From: Sporosarcina sp. FSL K6-1508
GTDB taxonomy: Bacteria; Bacillota; Bacilli; Bacillales_A; Planococcaceae
DNA: 64,000 nt
NCBI RefSeq assembly: GCF_038007465.1
Contig: NZ_JBBOXF010000001.1
Location: forward strand, 1,497,501-1,561,500
Reading direction: 5' to 3'
Each line of letters begins with the position of its first letter. The stretch's first letter is position 1. Made by a program: the position numbers and the translations under genes. Below are positions 36,514-44,837 of the stretch, piece after piece. The notes below the pieces were generated by a model, which searched no databases, was not told the origin of the DNA, and worked only from the letters and a program-made list of their open reading frames with translations.

Positions 36514-37535
36514 CACTCGAAATAATCGGCATAACCGTTTTATGGACTTTCCTGTTCGGTTATATACTTATCGGGGCCATTGACTTCGGTGCAGGTTTCT
36601 TCAATGCATACAGCACACTCACTGGTAGTCAGCGTATTTTGACTAACATTATCCAACGTTATTTATCACCTGTTTGGGAAGTGACGAACGTTTTCCTAGT
36701 GTTCTTCTTTGTCGGAGTCATTGGGTTCTTTCCAAAAACTGCATTTTATTATGGAACAACGCTATTAGTGCCCGTCAGCATAGGGATTATCTTGCTGGCA
36801 ATCCGCGGTTCCTATTATGCGTTTGAGACGTATGGAGCGCGTGGACATAAAGGTTATTCTTTCATGTATGGTCTTGCTGGAATACTCATTCCCGCTTCGC
36901 TATCCATTGTTCTCACAATTTCAGAAGGCGGCTTTATCGACATGGTGGGCGGTAATCCTGTCCTCGATTACTGGGAGCTGTTCACCAGTCCGTTGACATG
37001 GTCCATTGTTGTTCTGAGTATCGCCGCAACGCTTTATATATCAGCTGTATTCCTGACCTGGTATGCGAATAAAGCCCGGGATATGGAGGCGACGAACCTA
37101 CTTCGGAAGTATGCGCTTATCTGGGCGCTGCCGACGATTATCACGGCAGGGGGCATCATATTCGAACTCAGGAATCACAATCCAGAACATTACAGCAGCA
37201 TCCAGAATTTCTGGCCGATGTTCCTTATTTCATTCATCATGTTCATCGGAACGGTTTGGCTAATTTGGAAACGTCGTAATTATGGATTGGCATTCTTACT
37301 GTTAGTAGGGCAATTCGCCTTCGCTTTCTTTGGTTATGGCGCGTCCCATTATCCGTATTTGCTTTACCCGTACTTGACGATTTACGACAGCTTCACGAAC
37401 CCGGCCATGGCCATCTCACTCATTGTTGTGTTCATCATGGGACTTGGACTGCTGATTCCGTCATTGTATTTACTCATGCGTCTATTCCTGTTCGATAAAG
37501 ATTATGTCCGCGGAAAAGGCGACTACCACGCTTAA
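36510..37535 (+). CDS. cydB: cytochrome bd quinol oxidase subunit II
   Basis: 341-residue integral membrane partner of CydA with about eight to nine hydrophobic helices. N-terminal WTFLFGYILIGAIDFGAG matches the family start (WxxxxGxxFxxxGxxDFGxG pattern), and TGSQRILTNIIQRYLSPVWE is typical of Gram-positive CydB. Translation coupled to cydA. Confidence 0.96.
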   Translation: MTLEIIGITVLWTFLFGYILIGAIDFGAGFFNAYSTLTGSQRILTNIIQRYLSPVWEVTNVFLVFFFVGVIGFFPKTAFYYGTTLLVPVSIGIILLAIRGSYYAFETYGARGHKGYSFMYGLAGILIPASLSIVLTISEGGFIDMVGGNPVLDYWELFTSPLTWSIVVLSIAATLYISAVFLTWYANKARDMEATNLLRKYALIWALPTIITAGGIIFELRNHNPEHYSSIQNFWPMFLISFIMFIGTVWLIWKRRNYGLAFLLLVGQFAFAFFGYGASHYPYLLYPYLTIYDSFTNPAMAISLIVVFIMGLGLLIPSLYLLMRLFLFDKDYVRGKGDYHA

Positions 37536-37549
37536 GGGAGGAACAGCAC

Positions 37550-37669
37550 ATGACTCACTTTCTAATGTTTTACGCACCCTTCATCGTCCTCATCGGGGGA
37601 CTCGTCGCTGCGTTCGTCATCGCACCGATGGACGGGGCAGTCAAGAAGCAGATTGAAAACGAAAAGTAA
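37550..37669 (+). CDS. cydS: CydS-like small subunit of cytochrome bd oxidase
   Basis: 39-residue protein with one membrane helix: start THFLMFYAPFIVLIGG, then LVAAFVIAP and a charged tail. It starts 15 bases after cydB with AAGGGAGG as ribosome site and is followed by a terminator. The short FLxMYAP-type N-terminus, size and position resemble CydS, the single-helix third subunit seen in the Geobacillus bd oxidase structure. Assigned from memory of that protein plus context. Confidence 0.85.
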   Translation: MTHFLMFYAPFIVLIGGLVAAFVIAPMDGAVKKQIENEK

Positions 37670-37676
37670 AAAAGAG

Positions 37677-37705
37677 CAGACGTCGATTGTGGCGTCTGTT
37701 TTTTT
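37677..37705 (+). terminator. cyd operon terminator
   Basis: Stem CAGACG / CGTCTG with a 10-nt loop and seven T, eight bases after cydS. Confidence 0.88.
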
Positions 37706-37734
37706 GTAGGGTATATTGTTTGAAATACAATGAT

Positions 37735-38416
37735 GACCGATTGTGTAAGTTGGCGGAGTGACCATATCCATGTGGTGACTGATCATAAGAGTTAGGAGAG
37801 TGATCGTAACCCTGTTGTGACCGCTCGTATAAGTTGGAAGAGCGCTCGTACCAAGCGTCGACCGCTCATATAAGCTAGAAGCGCGCCCGTATCCATGCGC
37901 CGCCCGCTCATATAAGCTAGTGGAGCGCTCGTATCCACGAGCCGACCGCTTATATAAGTTAGGAAAGCGCCCGTATCTACACCGACCGCTCATATAAGTT
38001 AGAAGAGCGCCCGTATCCACGAGTTGACCGCTCATATAAGTTAGGAAAGCGCCCGTATCTACATGTCGCCCGCTCATATAAGTTAGCCAAGCGATCCTAT
38101 CCACGCCGACCACTCATATAAGTTAGAAGCGCGCCCGTATCCATGCGCCGACCGCTCATATAAGTTAGAGGAGCGCCCGTATCCATGTGCCGACTGCTCA
38201 TATAAGTTAGAAGAGCGCTCGTATCCACGAGCCGACCGCTTATATAAGTTAGGAAAGCGCCCGTATCTACACCGACCGCTCATATAAGTTAGAAGAGCGC
38301 CCCTATCCACGAGTCGACCGCTCATATAGGTTAGAAGAGCGCCCGTATCCACGAATCGACCGCTCATATAAGTTAGAGGAGCGCCCGTATCCACGCGTCG
38401 ACCGCTCATATAACTC
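37735..38416. repeat. 42-bp minisatellite, about 16 copies plus a partial
   Basis: Tandem array with consensus GACCGCTCATATAAGTTAGA then AGAGCGCCCGTATCCACGAG and TC. Units are 40-42 bp. GAGCG and CGCTC within each unit are inverted repeats, so successive units can form hairpins. Units 5-7 and 12-14 are nearly identical blocks, showing higher-order duplication, while the first units (37735-37860) are the most diverged. Minus-strand frames through it give 14-residue peptide repeats (TYMSGR-VDTGALL) but shift frame at each 40-bp unit, so it is probably not coding. There are no unique spacers, so it is not a CRISPR array. Confidence 0.9.
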
Positions 38417-38550
38417 CCACAAGTGACTAAACCAAATACGCTCTCATACCAAAAAGTTCACTTATTCACTAACAGATGCCATCTCAGCATCTGTTATTTC
38501 ACCCTCAGCGTGGTAAACTAGAGACATCAGAAATTTGGAGGAAAAAAATA

Positions 38551-39915
38551 ATGTCTTTTAGTGTAAATAGAAATGATAAATTGAATGTTTTTATAGAGGA
38601 TTTAACGCATGATGGTTCAGGTGTAGCGAAAGTGGAGGGCTATCCGCTCTTCATTCCAGGTGCGTTGCCAGGCGAAGAAGTTGACATCCAAGTAGGTAAA
38701 ACGCTGAAAAATTATGGTTTCGCGCGGCTGTTAAATATAACAAAAGCATCACCTGACCGTGTAAAACCGCCTTGTCATGTGTTCTCAGAATGCGGTGGAT
38801 GCCAAATGCAACACTTGTCATATGAAGGACAACTCGTACAAAAACGTAAAACAGTTCGTGACGTTATAGACCGCATTGGAAAATTACCGCACGTGCCTGT
38901 CCATCCAGTAAAAGGAATGGACGACCCTTGGCGCTACCGCAATAAATCGCAAATACCTTTCAGTGAGCGGGACGGCAAAGTCGTTTCCGGCTTTTACAAA
39001 TCCCGTACACATCACATTGTAGACACAGACGTCTGTATCATCCAAAGTCATGAGGCAGATGATCTGATGGCCATGTTGAAATATGAATTGCATGCACTTG
39101 GCATAGATGCCTATGATGAAAAAACTCACTTAGGCTTGCTTCGGCACTTAATTGTCCGTAAAGGGCGTACCTCAGGTGAAATTATGGTTGTTTTAGTCAC
39201 GCGTAAAAAGAAATTTACGCAGAAAGATGCAGCCATAGAGCTTATCAAACGTGTCATTCCAAATGTAACCTCCATTATGCAAAACTTTAATACCGAGAGA
39301 ACGAACGTTATCTTCGGCGAAGAAACAGTTTTACTCTACGGTAAACCGGTCATTGTCGATTCAATTGGCAATATCGACTTTGAAATATCTGCACGTTCTT
39401 TCTATCAAGTGAATCCGGAACAAACCGAAGTTCTTTACGGACAGGCATTAGAATACGCACAGTTGACAGGAAACGAATCCGTCATTGATGCGTATTGCGG
39501 TATCGGTACAATCTCATTGTTCATTGCTCAAAAAGCGAAAGAAGTATTTGGCGTTGAAATTGTGCCACAGGCAATCGAAGATGCAAAGCGCAATGCTGAA
39601 TTAAATGACATCGATAACGCTTACTTCGAAGCAGGTCCTGCTGAAGTTGTTATTCCAAAATGGTATGCAGATGGCAAACGATTCGACGTATTGGTAGTTG
39701 ATCCACCGCGTAAAGGCTGCGATGAAGAATTGTTGAAAACGATTTTGGAGTACAAGCCAAAACGTGTTGTTTACGTATCATGTAATCCTGGTACGCTTGC
39801 ACGAGATTTACGCATACTTGAAGATGGCGGATATCGCACGCAGGAAATACAGCCTGTTGATATGTTCCCACACTCCTCGCACGTGGAATGCGTAGCCTGG
39901 TTAGAATTAGAATAA
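38551..39915 (+). CDS. rlmCD: 23S rRNA (uracil-C5)-methyltransferase RlmCD / RumA family
   Basis: 454-residue enzyme methylating 23S rRNA uridines (U747 and U1939 in B. subtilis YefA/RlmCD). TRAM domain at residues 5-60 (GSGVAKVEGYPLFIPGALPGE); iron-sulfur cysteines in CHVFSECGGCQMQH with a fourth in DVCII; SAM motif DAYCGIGTISLF; active-site CNPGTLARDL with the nucleophilic Cys; and MFPHSSHVECVA at the end. ATG 38551 follows TTGGAGG; an earlier in-frame start at 38476 lacks a site. Confidence 0.96.
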   Translation: MSFSVNRNDKLNVFIEDLTHDGSGVAKVEGYPLFIPGALPGEEVDIQVGKTLKNYGFARLLNITKASPDRVKPPCHVFSECGGCQMQHLSYEGQLVQKRKTVRDVIDRIGKLPHVPVHPVKGMDDPWRYRNKSQIPFSERDGKVVSGFYKSRTHHIVDTDVCIIQSHEADDLMAMLKYELHALGIDAYDEKTHLGLLRHLIVRKGRTSGEIMVVLVTRKKKFTQKDAAIELIKRVIPNVTSIMQNFNTERTNVIFGEETVLLYGKPVIVDSIGNIDFEISARSFYQVNPEQTEVLYGQALEYAQLTGNESVIDAYCGIGTISLFIAQKAKEVFGVEIVPQAIEDAKRNAELNDIDNAYFEAGPAEVVIPKWYADGKRFDVLVVDPPRKGCDEELLKTILEYKPKRVVYVSCNPGTLARDLRILEDGGYRTQEIQPVDMFPHSSHVECVAWLELE

Positions 39916-40053
39916 AAGAATAAATAAATCTGTTCGACGCTGTCCGTATCACCCTGTTAAAGTTTCTAAGAATGGGAAGAAAACAGAGGTAAGTTGAAAA
40001 AGAAGAAATGATTCTATTAAAAAACAAAGGTTGGAAATAAATGTGTAAAAACG

Positions 40054-40716
40054 ATGCTAGTTATGAAAGTTGAAATTGAAGATAAAATAATAAAGTTTGA
40101 TGTTCAATATGGAAATAGGAAGAAGCTATCCATTCATATAGATTCGTTTGGTTTCATAACTGTCAAAGCTCCCAAAGACACAAGTAAAGAAATGATTGTC
40201 AGTGCGATAGAGAGTAAAAGTAAAAGGATACTAGAGAAAATACATGAAATCGAAGTAGCTCGAGAAATCCCTAAGGCAAGAGAGTATCACGCCCAAGGGA
40301 AGTTCTTGTACCTTGGGAAAGAATGTTTTCTTCATGAATTAATAGATAGCAGTGAGTTAAATGAAGAGATACTTAAAAGAAATCTTAAAAAATTCTATAT
40401 CAATAGCTGTAGGACGATTGTGGGAGAACGGATAAAAATATATCAAAAACAACTGAAAGTAAAGCCTAAAATCATTGAAATAGTAGAGTCTAAAGCTAAG
40501 TGGGGAAGTTGTAGTTCAGATAAAAAGTTAACTTTTAATTATCGGCTAGCCATGGCCCCAATTGAGGTTATCGATTATGTGATAATTCATGAACTTTGTC
40601 ATATACATCATATGAATCATGATCGATCATTTTGGAGACGTGTTGGAAGTATTATGCCGGATTATAAAGAGAAGGAAGAGTATTTGGCAAGGCATGGTCA
40701 GTCAATGTCACTTTAA
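40054..40716 (+). CDS. YgjP-type zinc metallopeptidase (DUF45 family)
   Basis: 220-residue predicted metallopeptidase. The C-terminal half has SKAKWGSCS, the zinc motif IIHELCHIHHMNHDRSFW (HExxH-type with the third His six residues on) and a tail of basic residues. The N-terminal half has YGNRKKLSIHID. Proteins of this family are often near restriction systems or stand alone; here it is alone with its own terminator. The ribosome site is poor, so the start (40054 or 40063) is unsettled. AT-rich codon use compared with rlmCD suggests an accessory gene. Confidence 0.88.
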   Translation: MLVMKVEIEDKIIKFDVQYGNRKKLSIHIDSFGFITVKAPKDTSKEMIVSAIESKSKRILEKIHEIEVAREIPKAREYHAQGKFLYLGKECFLHELIDSSELNEEILKRNLKKFYINSCRTIVGERIKIYQKQLKVKPKIIEIVESKAKWGSCSSDKKLTFNYRLAMAPIEVIDYVIIHELCHIHHMNHDRSFWRRVGSIMPDYKEKEEYLARHGQSMSL

Positions 40717-40755
40717 AAAAACGGTTACATTTTTCTCAAAATGTAACCGTTTTTT
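40715..40755. terminator. terminator after the DUF45 gene
   Basis: Near-perfect stem AAAAACGGTTACATTT / AAATGTAACCGTTTTT with a short loop. Confidence 0.88.
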
Positions 40756-40992
40756 GTGTGTTCGAAAACTTAATTTCTCTAATATAGGTAGCTGGTTCTG
40801 CATTACGTAAGTACCGGAGATCTTTATATAGATGGGTGGATTAGCTTTATTGAGGAATGTACTAAATATTGAGTTTTTTTAATAATTACTGTATAGTAAT
40901 ACTAGAATGCTTGGAGGTCATATTTTTGTTACTTTACTTTTGATATGTATCATCTATCTAATAAGTTACTATAAATTAGGAGCTGATATATT

Positions 40993-41409
40993 ATGATATA
41001 CAAAAACTCACTCGATGGTATTTCTTCTGATATGTTAAAGGGCTTTTTTGTAGATTGGCCTAATCCGCCAAATCTACAAACTCACTTACTACTGTTAAAG
41101 AAAAGTAGTAAATCGATTATTGCGATGGATGATCTAACTAATCAAGTAGTTGGATTTATTACTGCGATAAGTGATGGAGTGCTATCTGCCTACATTCCAT
41201 TTCTTGAGGTTTTACCAGAATACAAAAATAAAGGTATAGGCAAAGAATTAGTAAATCGGATGCTGAAAGAACTTGCTGACATCTATATGATTGATTTATG
41301 TTGTGACGATGACTTAGTTCCTTATTATGAAGTGTTTGGAATGACGAAGGCAAATGGTATGACTTTAAGGAACTATAGAATGCAATCTGGAAGTTTAAAA
41401 AATATATAA
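40993..41409 (+). CDS. GNAT family N-acetyltransferase
   Basis: 138-residue acetyltransferase. The acetyl-CoA-binding motif A is FLEVLPEYKNKGIGKELVNRML (about residues 75-96; the usual R/QxxGxG is K-N-K-G-I-G). The preceding strand is GFITAISDGVLSAYI and the end has VPYYEVFGM. Acceptor unknown. Preceded by TTAGGAG. Part of an AT-rich run of single accessory genes. Confidence 0.88.
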   Translation: MIYKNSLDGISSDMLKGFFVDWPNPPNLQTHLLLLKKSSKSIIAMDDLTNQVVGFITAISDGVLSAYIPFLEVLPEYKNKGIGKELVNRMLKELADIYMIDLCCDDDLVPYYEVFGMTKANGMTLRNYRMQSGSLKNI

Positions 41410-41545
41410 GCCAAAAACGCTTGGAAATTAATCCAATCACAATTTGTTAAAAGGTGCATCACTACCTTTCATTTTTATTGTTCACGCCACACACTCACAA
41501 GTTTAAGTGTATGGCGCAGTTGGAGTTTATTTGTATAACCCAGAT

Positions 41546-41587
41546 GCCTGGTAATAATCCCATTCGGGTTTATTACCGGGCGTTTTT
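41546..41587 (+). terminator. terminator downstream of the GNAT gene
   Basis: Stem GCCTGGTAATAA / TTTATTACCGGGC with an 11-nt loop and a T tract. The rest of 41410-41749 holds only short open frames and no recognisable gene. Confidence 0.75.
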
Positions 41588-41749
41588 AATTACCTAAAAG
41601 AGGAACGTTATAATGGAAAACCGTATCAGCTATCTAAATTTGTAGAGTTAACTCCGAAGAAGCCTTATATAAGTCTGCAATAATATACTATATGCCGGGT
41701 AAATCTAAGATGTATAGTTGCATGAGAAGACCAGGAAAGGAGTTTCCTC

Positions 41750-42325
41750 ATGAACATTACATCCTTTTTAATATACTGTTTTATTGTTACTGTTACACCA
41801 GGGCCTACTAATATTGACATATTATCCACAGTTAATAATCAGGGGACAAAAAGGGCAATGCAGTATACGTATGGAGCAACAATCGCTTTTGGTTTATTAC
41901 TTGCTATATCAGCTATGTTGAATACAATGCTTATAACGGTAATCCCCAAAATTTTGATCGTTATGCAAATAATCGGGAGCGTTTATATGCTCTATCTGGC
42001 CTACCAAATTTACAAAATGAATACATCAAAACAAACCGTAAACCAGACTGGTACCTTTATGTCAGGCTTCCTCATGCAGTTTTTAAATCCAAAGGTAGTA
42101 ACATTTACAATGACTGTATTCCCTAGCTTTATTTTGCCCTACTATACGGAAACGTTTGTGGTGACAATAAGTGTTATAGTTATAACACTTATTGGATTTA
42201 TATCATTTAATATATGGGTTCTTTTCGGGACAATCTTCAAGAATTTTTTACAAAATCATAAAAAAGTTGTTAATGTAATAATGGCATTATTTTTAGTTTA
42301 TGCTGCAATCATGATATGGATATAG
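41750..42325 (+). CDS. LysE family amino-acid exporter
   Basis: 191-residue membrane protein of about six helices. The N-terminal FIVTVTPGPTNIDIL contains the TPGP motif of the LysE/RhtB family, and QFLNPKV is present in the middle loop. Likely exports an amino acid or related compound across the cytoplasmic membrane. Site AGGAAAGGAG upstream. The next gene, 25 bases on, is an AraC regulator, a common arrangement for inducible exporters. Confidence 0.9.
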   Translation: MNITSFLIYCFIVTVTPGPTNIDILSTVNNQGTKRAMQYTYGATIAFGLLLAISAMLNTMLITVIPKILIVMQIIGSVYMLYLAYQIYKMNTSKQTVNQTGTFMSGFLMQFLNPKVVTFTMTVFPSFILPYYTETFVVTISVIVITLIGFISFNIWVLFGTIFKNFLQNHKKVVNVIMALFLVYAAIMIWI

Positions 42326-42350
42326 GTAAGCTAATTTAGAGGTGAATTTA

Positions 42351-43127
42351 ATGGATAAATTTCTCTATAAAAAATCGGCGGGTATTACTGCGTTGTCAGC
42401 AAGTCTTACTGACTTTATGTATAAAAAGCACTCCCATCAGGAGTATGCAATAGGTGTAACATTACGTGGTATTCAAGAGTATAACTTGGAAGGCAGTTTA
42501 CAATTATCCTATCAAAATGGTGTTATGCTTTTTAATCCAGAACAGGCGCATGACGGAATGGCACATGATGAAGAAGGCCTTGATTATGTAATGCTGTATA
42601 TTGAGCCCCAATTGCTTCTAGAAGTTATCGAAAAAAAGGATATAGTCCGTTTTTCAACACCCATTGTGTATGATAATAAAATTGAACAAAGAGTATTAAG
42701 TCTTTCTCATGCGATATTATGCGAAAAAGATGAGGCTTTGTGCAGTGAATTACTTTTATCTCTCACAGATAGCCTGATTCAAACTACTCTATCTACAGAC
42801 TATAGAAAAGATAATGCTCTGATTCGAAAGGCAAAGGATATGCTCCACACCAACTTAGAAAATGTGCTGAAACTGGACGAGATATGTAAAGAGCTTAATT
42901 TATCGAAATTCCAGTTTATTAGATTGTTTAAGGCTCATACCGGAATTACACCATATCAGTACTTTCTTAACTGCAAAGTAGAACGTGCAAAGCAACTAAT
43001 AGTAAAAAGTGGAGATATTTATTCGGCAGTAGCTGAATGTGGTTTTTTTGATTTAACCCATTTAAATAGACACTTTAAAGGCGTATATGGAACAACAGCA
43101 TTTGAATATATGTCACATATGAATTGA
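42351..43127 (+). CDS. AraC family transcriptional regulator
   Basis: 258-residue regulator: N-terminal cupin-like sensor (HSHQEYAIGVTLRG near residues 25-38, FNPEQAHDGM) and a C-terminal double helix-turn-helix (LDEICKELNLSKFQFIRLF, then TPYQYFLNCKVERAK). Start ATG 42351 chosen with GAGGTG upstream; GTG 42342 overlaps that site. Probably controls the adjacent LysE exporter and perhaps the next genes in response to the exported compound. Confidence 0.9.
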   Translation: MDKFLYKKSAGITALSASLTDFMYKKHSHQEYAIGVTLRGIQEYNLEGSLQLSYQNGVMLFNPEQAHDGMAHDEEGLDYVMLYIEPQLLLEVIEKKDIVRFSTPIVYDNKIEQRVLSLSHAILCEKDEALCSELLLSLTDSLIQTTLSTDYRKDNALIRKAKDMLHTNLENVLKLDEICKELNLSKFQFIRLFKAHTGITPYQYFLNCKVERAKQLIVKSGDIYSAVAECGFFDLTHLNRHFKGVYGTTAFEYMSHMN

Positions 43128-43181
43128 AGAAAAGATTTTTGCATGAATTGTTTAGACATTGAGTATTAGGAGGAATAGCTT

Positions 43182-44177
43182 CTGAAAAAATCCAATATTA
43201 TTTTCTTTGAAAGAAAATTTCCTAGTGCAAATATGATCCTTATTAAAGATCAGCTCCCAATCCTGATTGATACTGGTTTTGGGAGTGAAGCGAAGGATAC
43301 AGAGCAATTAATTAAAGAGGTTGGCGTTTCACCAGAAGAATTACACCTTATTGTGAACACGCACTATCATAGTGACCATGTAGGAGGCAATTTTCATCTT
43401 CAAAAAAATTATGGTGTTAAGATTGCTGCTCATAAATGGGAAGCTGATTTAATAAACTCATGTGATCCTGAAGTATGTAGCGCAGAATGGCTTGATCAGC
43501 CTGTAGGACCTTATCGGGTCGATATAAAGCTCTCAGATAATGATGAGATTAGTACAGGAAGTAGAACTTTGAAAGTTTTACACACACCGGGGCACACGTT
43601 AGGGCATATTTCTTTATATGAACCTGAAGAAGAGATATTAATTTGCGGGGATCTCTTCCATAGAACTGATGTCGGATGGTTAAATATCTTTCGAGAGGGT
43701 GTTGGATCCATCCAACGATCTTTAGAAAGTCTGGATCAGTTGTCCAAGCTTAGGATTCAACAGGCCTATTCAGGACATGGACCTCAAATCGAGGATCCTT
43801 CGGCTGCCATTGATGCAGCGAGAGCGCGATTTGAAAAGTGGCTCAGTATGCCGGAAAAAGTTTCTTGGCATGCCTGCAAGAGGATTTTTTCATTCACATT
43901 AATTATTAAAAATGGATTGGCAAAAGAAGAAATCGATAACTATCTACTAAAGTGCGGTTGGTTTCAAGATTTTGCCCGCTACTCTTTTCAGCTTAGGCCA
44001 GAAGAATTTATTCAAATCCTACTCGATGAAATGATTCGTTCCGGTGCAGCAAGCTGGCACAATAATTATTTAATGGCTAGTGCCTCATACAAAGTACCTC
44101 AAGAGAAATGGATGAATAAAAACATAAAGCCGAAAGATTGGAAATCTCAATACTTTCTTACGAAGAAGGATAGTTGA
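43182..44177 (+). CDS. metallo-beta-lactamase-fold hydrolase, probable CTG start
   Basis: 331-residue MBL-fold protein. Zinc motif THYHSDHVGG (HxHxDH), a third His in HTPGHTLGHISL and Asp in CGDLFHR. The C-terminal 110 residues form a helical domain of the kind found in MBL proteins such as YqjP-like hydrolases. The true N-terminus appears to use CTG at 43182: TAGGAGG is eight bases upstream, the 17 added residues include FERKFPSAN-M-ILIK, the normal first strand of such proteins, and a stop at 43176 excludes any earlier start. The first ATG (43233) would delete that strand. Substrate unknown; a glyoxalase- or quorum-quenching-type role cannot be decided. Confidence 0.85.
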   Translation: MKKSNIIFFERKFPSANMILIKDQLPILIDTGFGSEAKDTEQLIKEVGVSPEELHLIVNTHYHSDHVGGNFHLQKNYGVKIAAHKWEADLINSCDPEVCSAEWLDQPVGPYRVDIKLSDNDEISTGSRTLKVLHTPGHTLGHISLYEPEEEILICGDLFHRTDVGWLNIFREGVGSIQRSLESLDQLSKLRIQQAYSGHGPQIEDPSAAIDAARARFEKWLSMPEKVSWHACKRIFSFTLIIKNGLAKEEIDNYLLKCGWFQDFARYSFQLRPEEFIQILLDEMIRSGAASWHNNYLMASASYKVPQEKWMNKNIKPKDWKSQYFLTKKDS

Positions 44178-44252
44178 ATATTGTTATAAATTGTTTCAAT
44201 ATTCTAACCATGGTTACCTGTATAGTATAAAATCATCAGGAGGAAGATTTAT

Positions 44253-44630
44253 ATGCCGTTAAAAGTGGGAGATATAATTACGTTTGAACGGACTTTTACA
44301 GTAAGGGATGTTGAATTATTTATAGAGATTTCGGGTGATGAAGGGATTCATCATATGACCCCAGACGAACAGGGAAGACTTGTAGTTCAAGGGTTATTAA
44401 CGGCAACTCTACCAACAAAAGTTGGTGGAGATTATAACGTACTAGCTCGTAATATGAATTTCGAGTTTTTAAGACCTGTGTTTACGGGAGATACAATAAT
44501 TTGTGAAGTTGAAATCGAAAAATATGAAAGACAAGAAAATAATAGAACAGCTATTATTGCAACATTCTTATGTAGAAATCAGAATGAAAAAGAAGTATTA
44601 AAAGGGGATTTTTCAGGTGTGATTCTGTAA
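44253..44630 (+). CDS. MaoC-like hot-dog dehydratase
   Basis: 125-residue hot-dog-fold protein. Resembles MaoC/R-specific enoyl-CoA hydratases: GDIITFERTFTVRDVELF, then the catalytic region ISGDEGIHHMTPDEQ with Asp and His, VVQGLLTA and FLRPVFTGDTI. Shorter than many dehydratases and the usual NPIH reads GIHH, so activity is not certain. AGGAGG upstream. Follows the MBL-fold gene by 75 bases. Confidence 0.8.
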   Translation: MPLKVGDIITFERTFTVRDVELFIEISGDEGIHHMTPDEQGRLVVQGLLTATLPTKVGGDYNVLARNMNFEFLRPVFTGDTIICEVEIEKYERQENNRTAIIATFLCRNQNEKEVLKGDFSGVIL

Positions 44631-44721
44631 ATTCTTTATCTATTCTTAAACTAAAAGCTACTTTAGTTCAAAAAGGGAGAGGGAAATACCAACAAATAAA
44701 CAAAAAAACTAGAAAACTAGA

Positions 44722-44751
44722 AAACACTGAGATACTAATCAGTGTTTTTTT
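44722..44751 (+). terminator. terminator after the MaoC-like gene
   Basis: Stem AAACACTGA / TCAGTGTTT with an 8-nt loop and a T tract. Confidence 0.85.
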
Positions 44752-44837
44752 GCTTTGTACATTATGGTTTAGGACATAACATAAATCTGTTCACACTATC
44801 TACTTATCACAGGCGGAGTCTGTGGCTTGGTTATAGA

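Noticed and set aside
37562..38409. Minus-strand frames with 14-residue TYMSGR-VDTGALL repeats
   Set aside because: Produced by the 42-bp minisatellite; the frame shifts at each 40-bp unit and there is no ribosome site or signal.
37735..38416. CRISPR array
   Set aside because: Units are contiguous and similar along their whole length with no unique spacers, and no cas genes are present.
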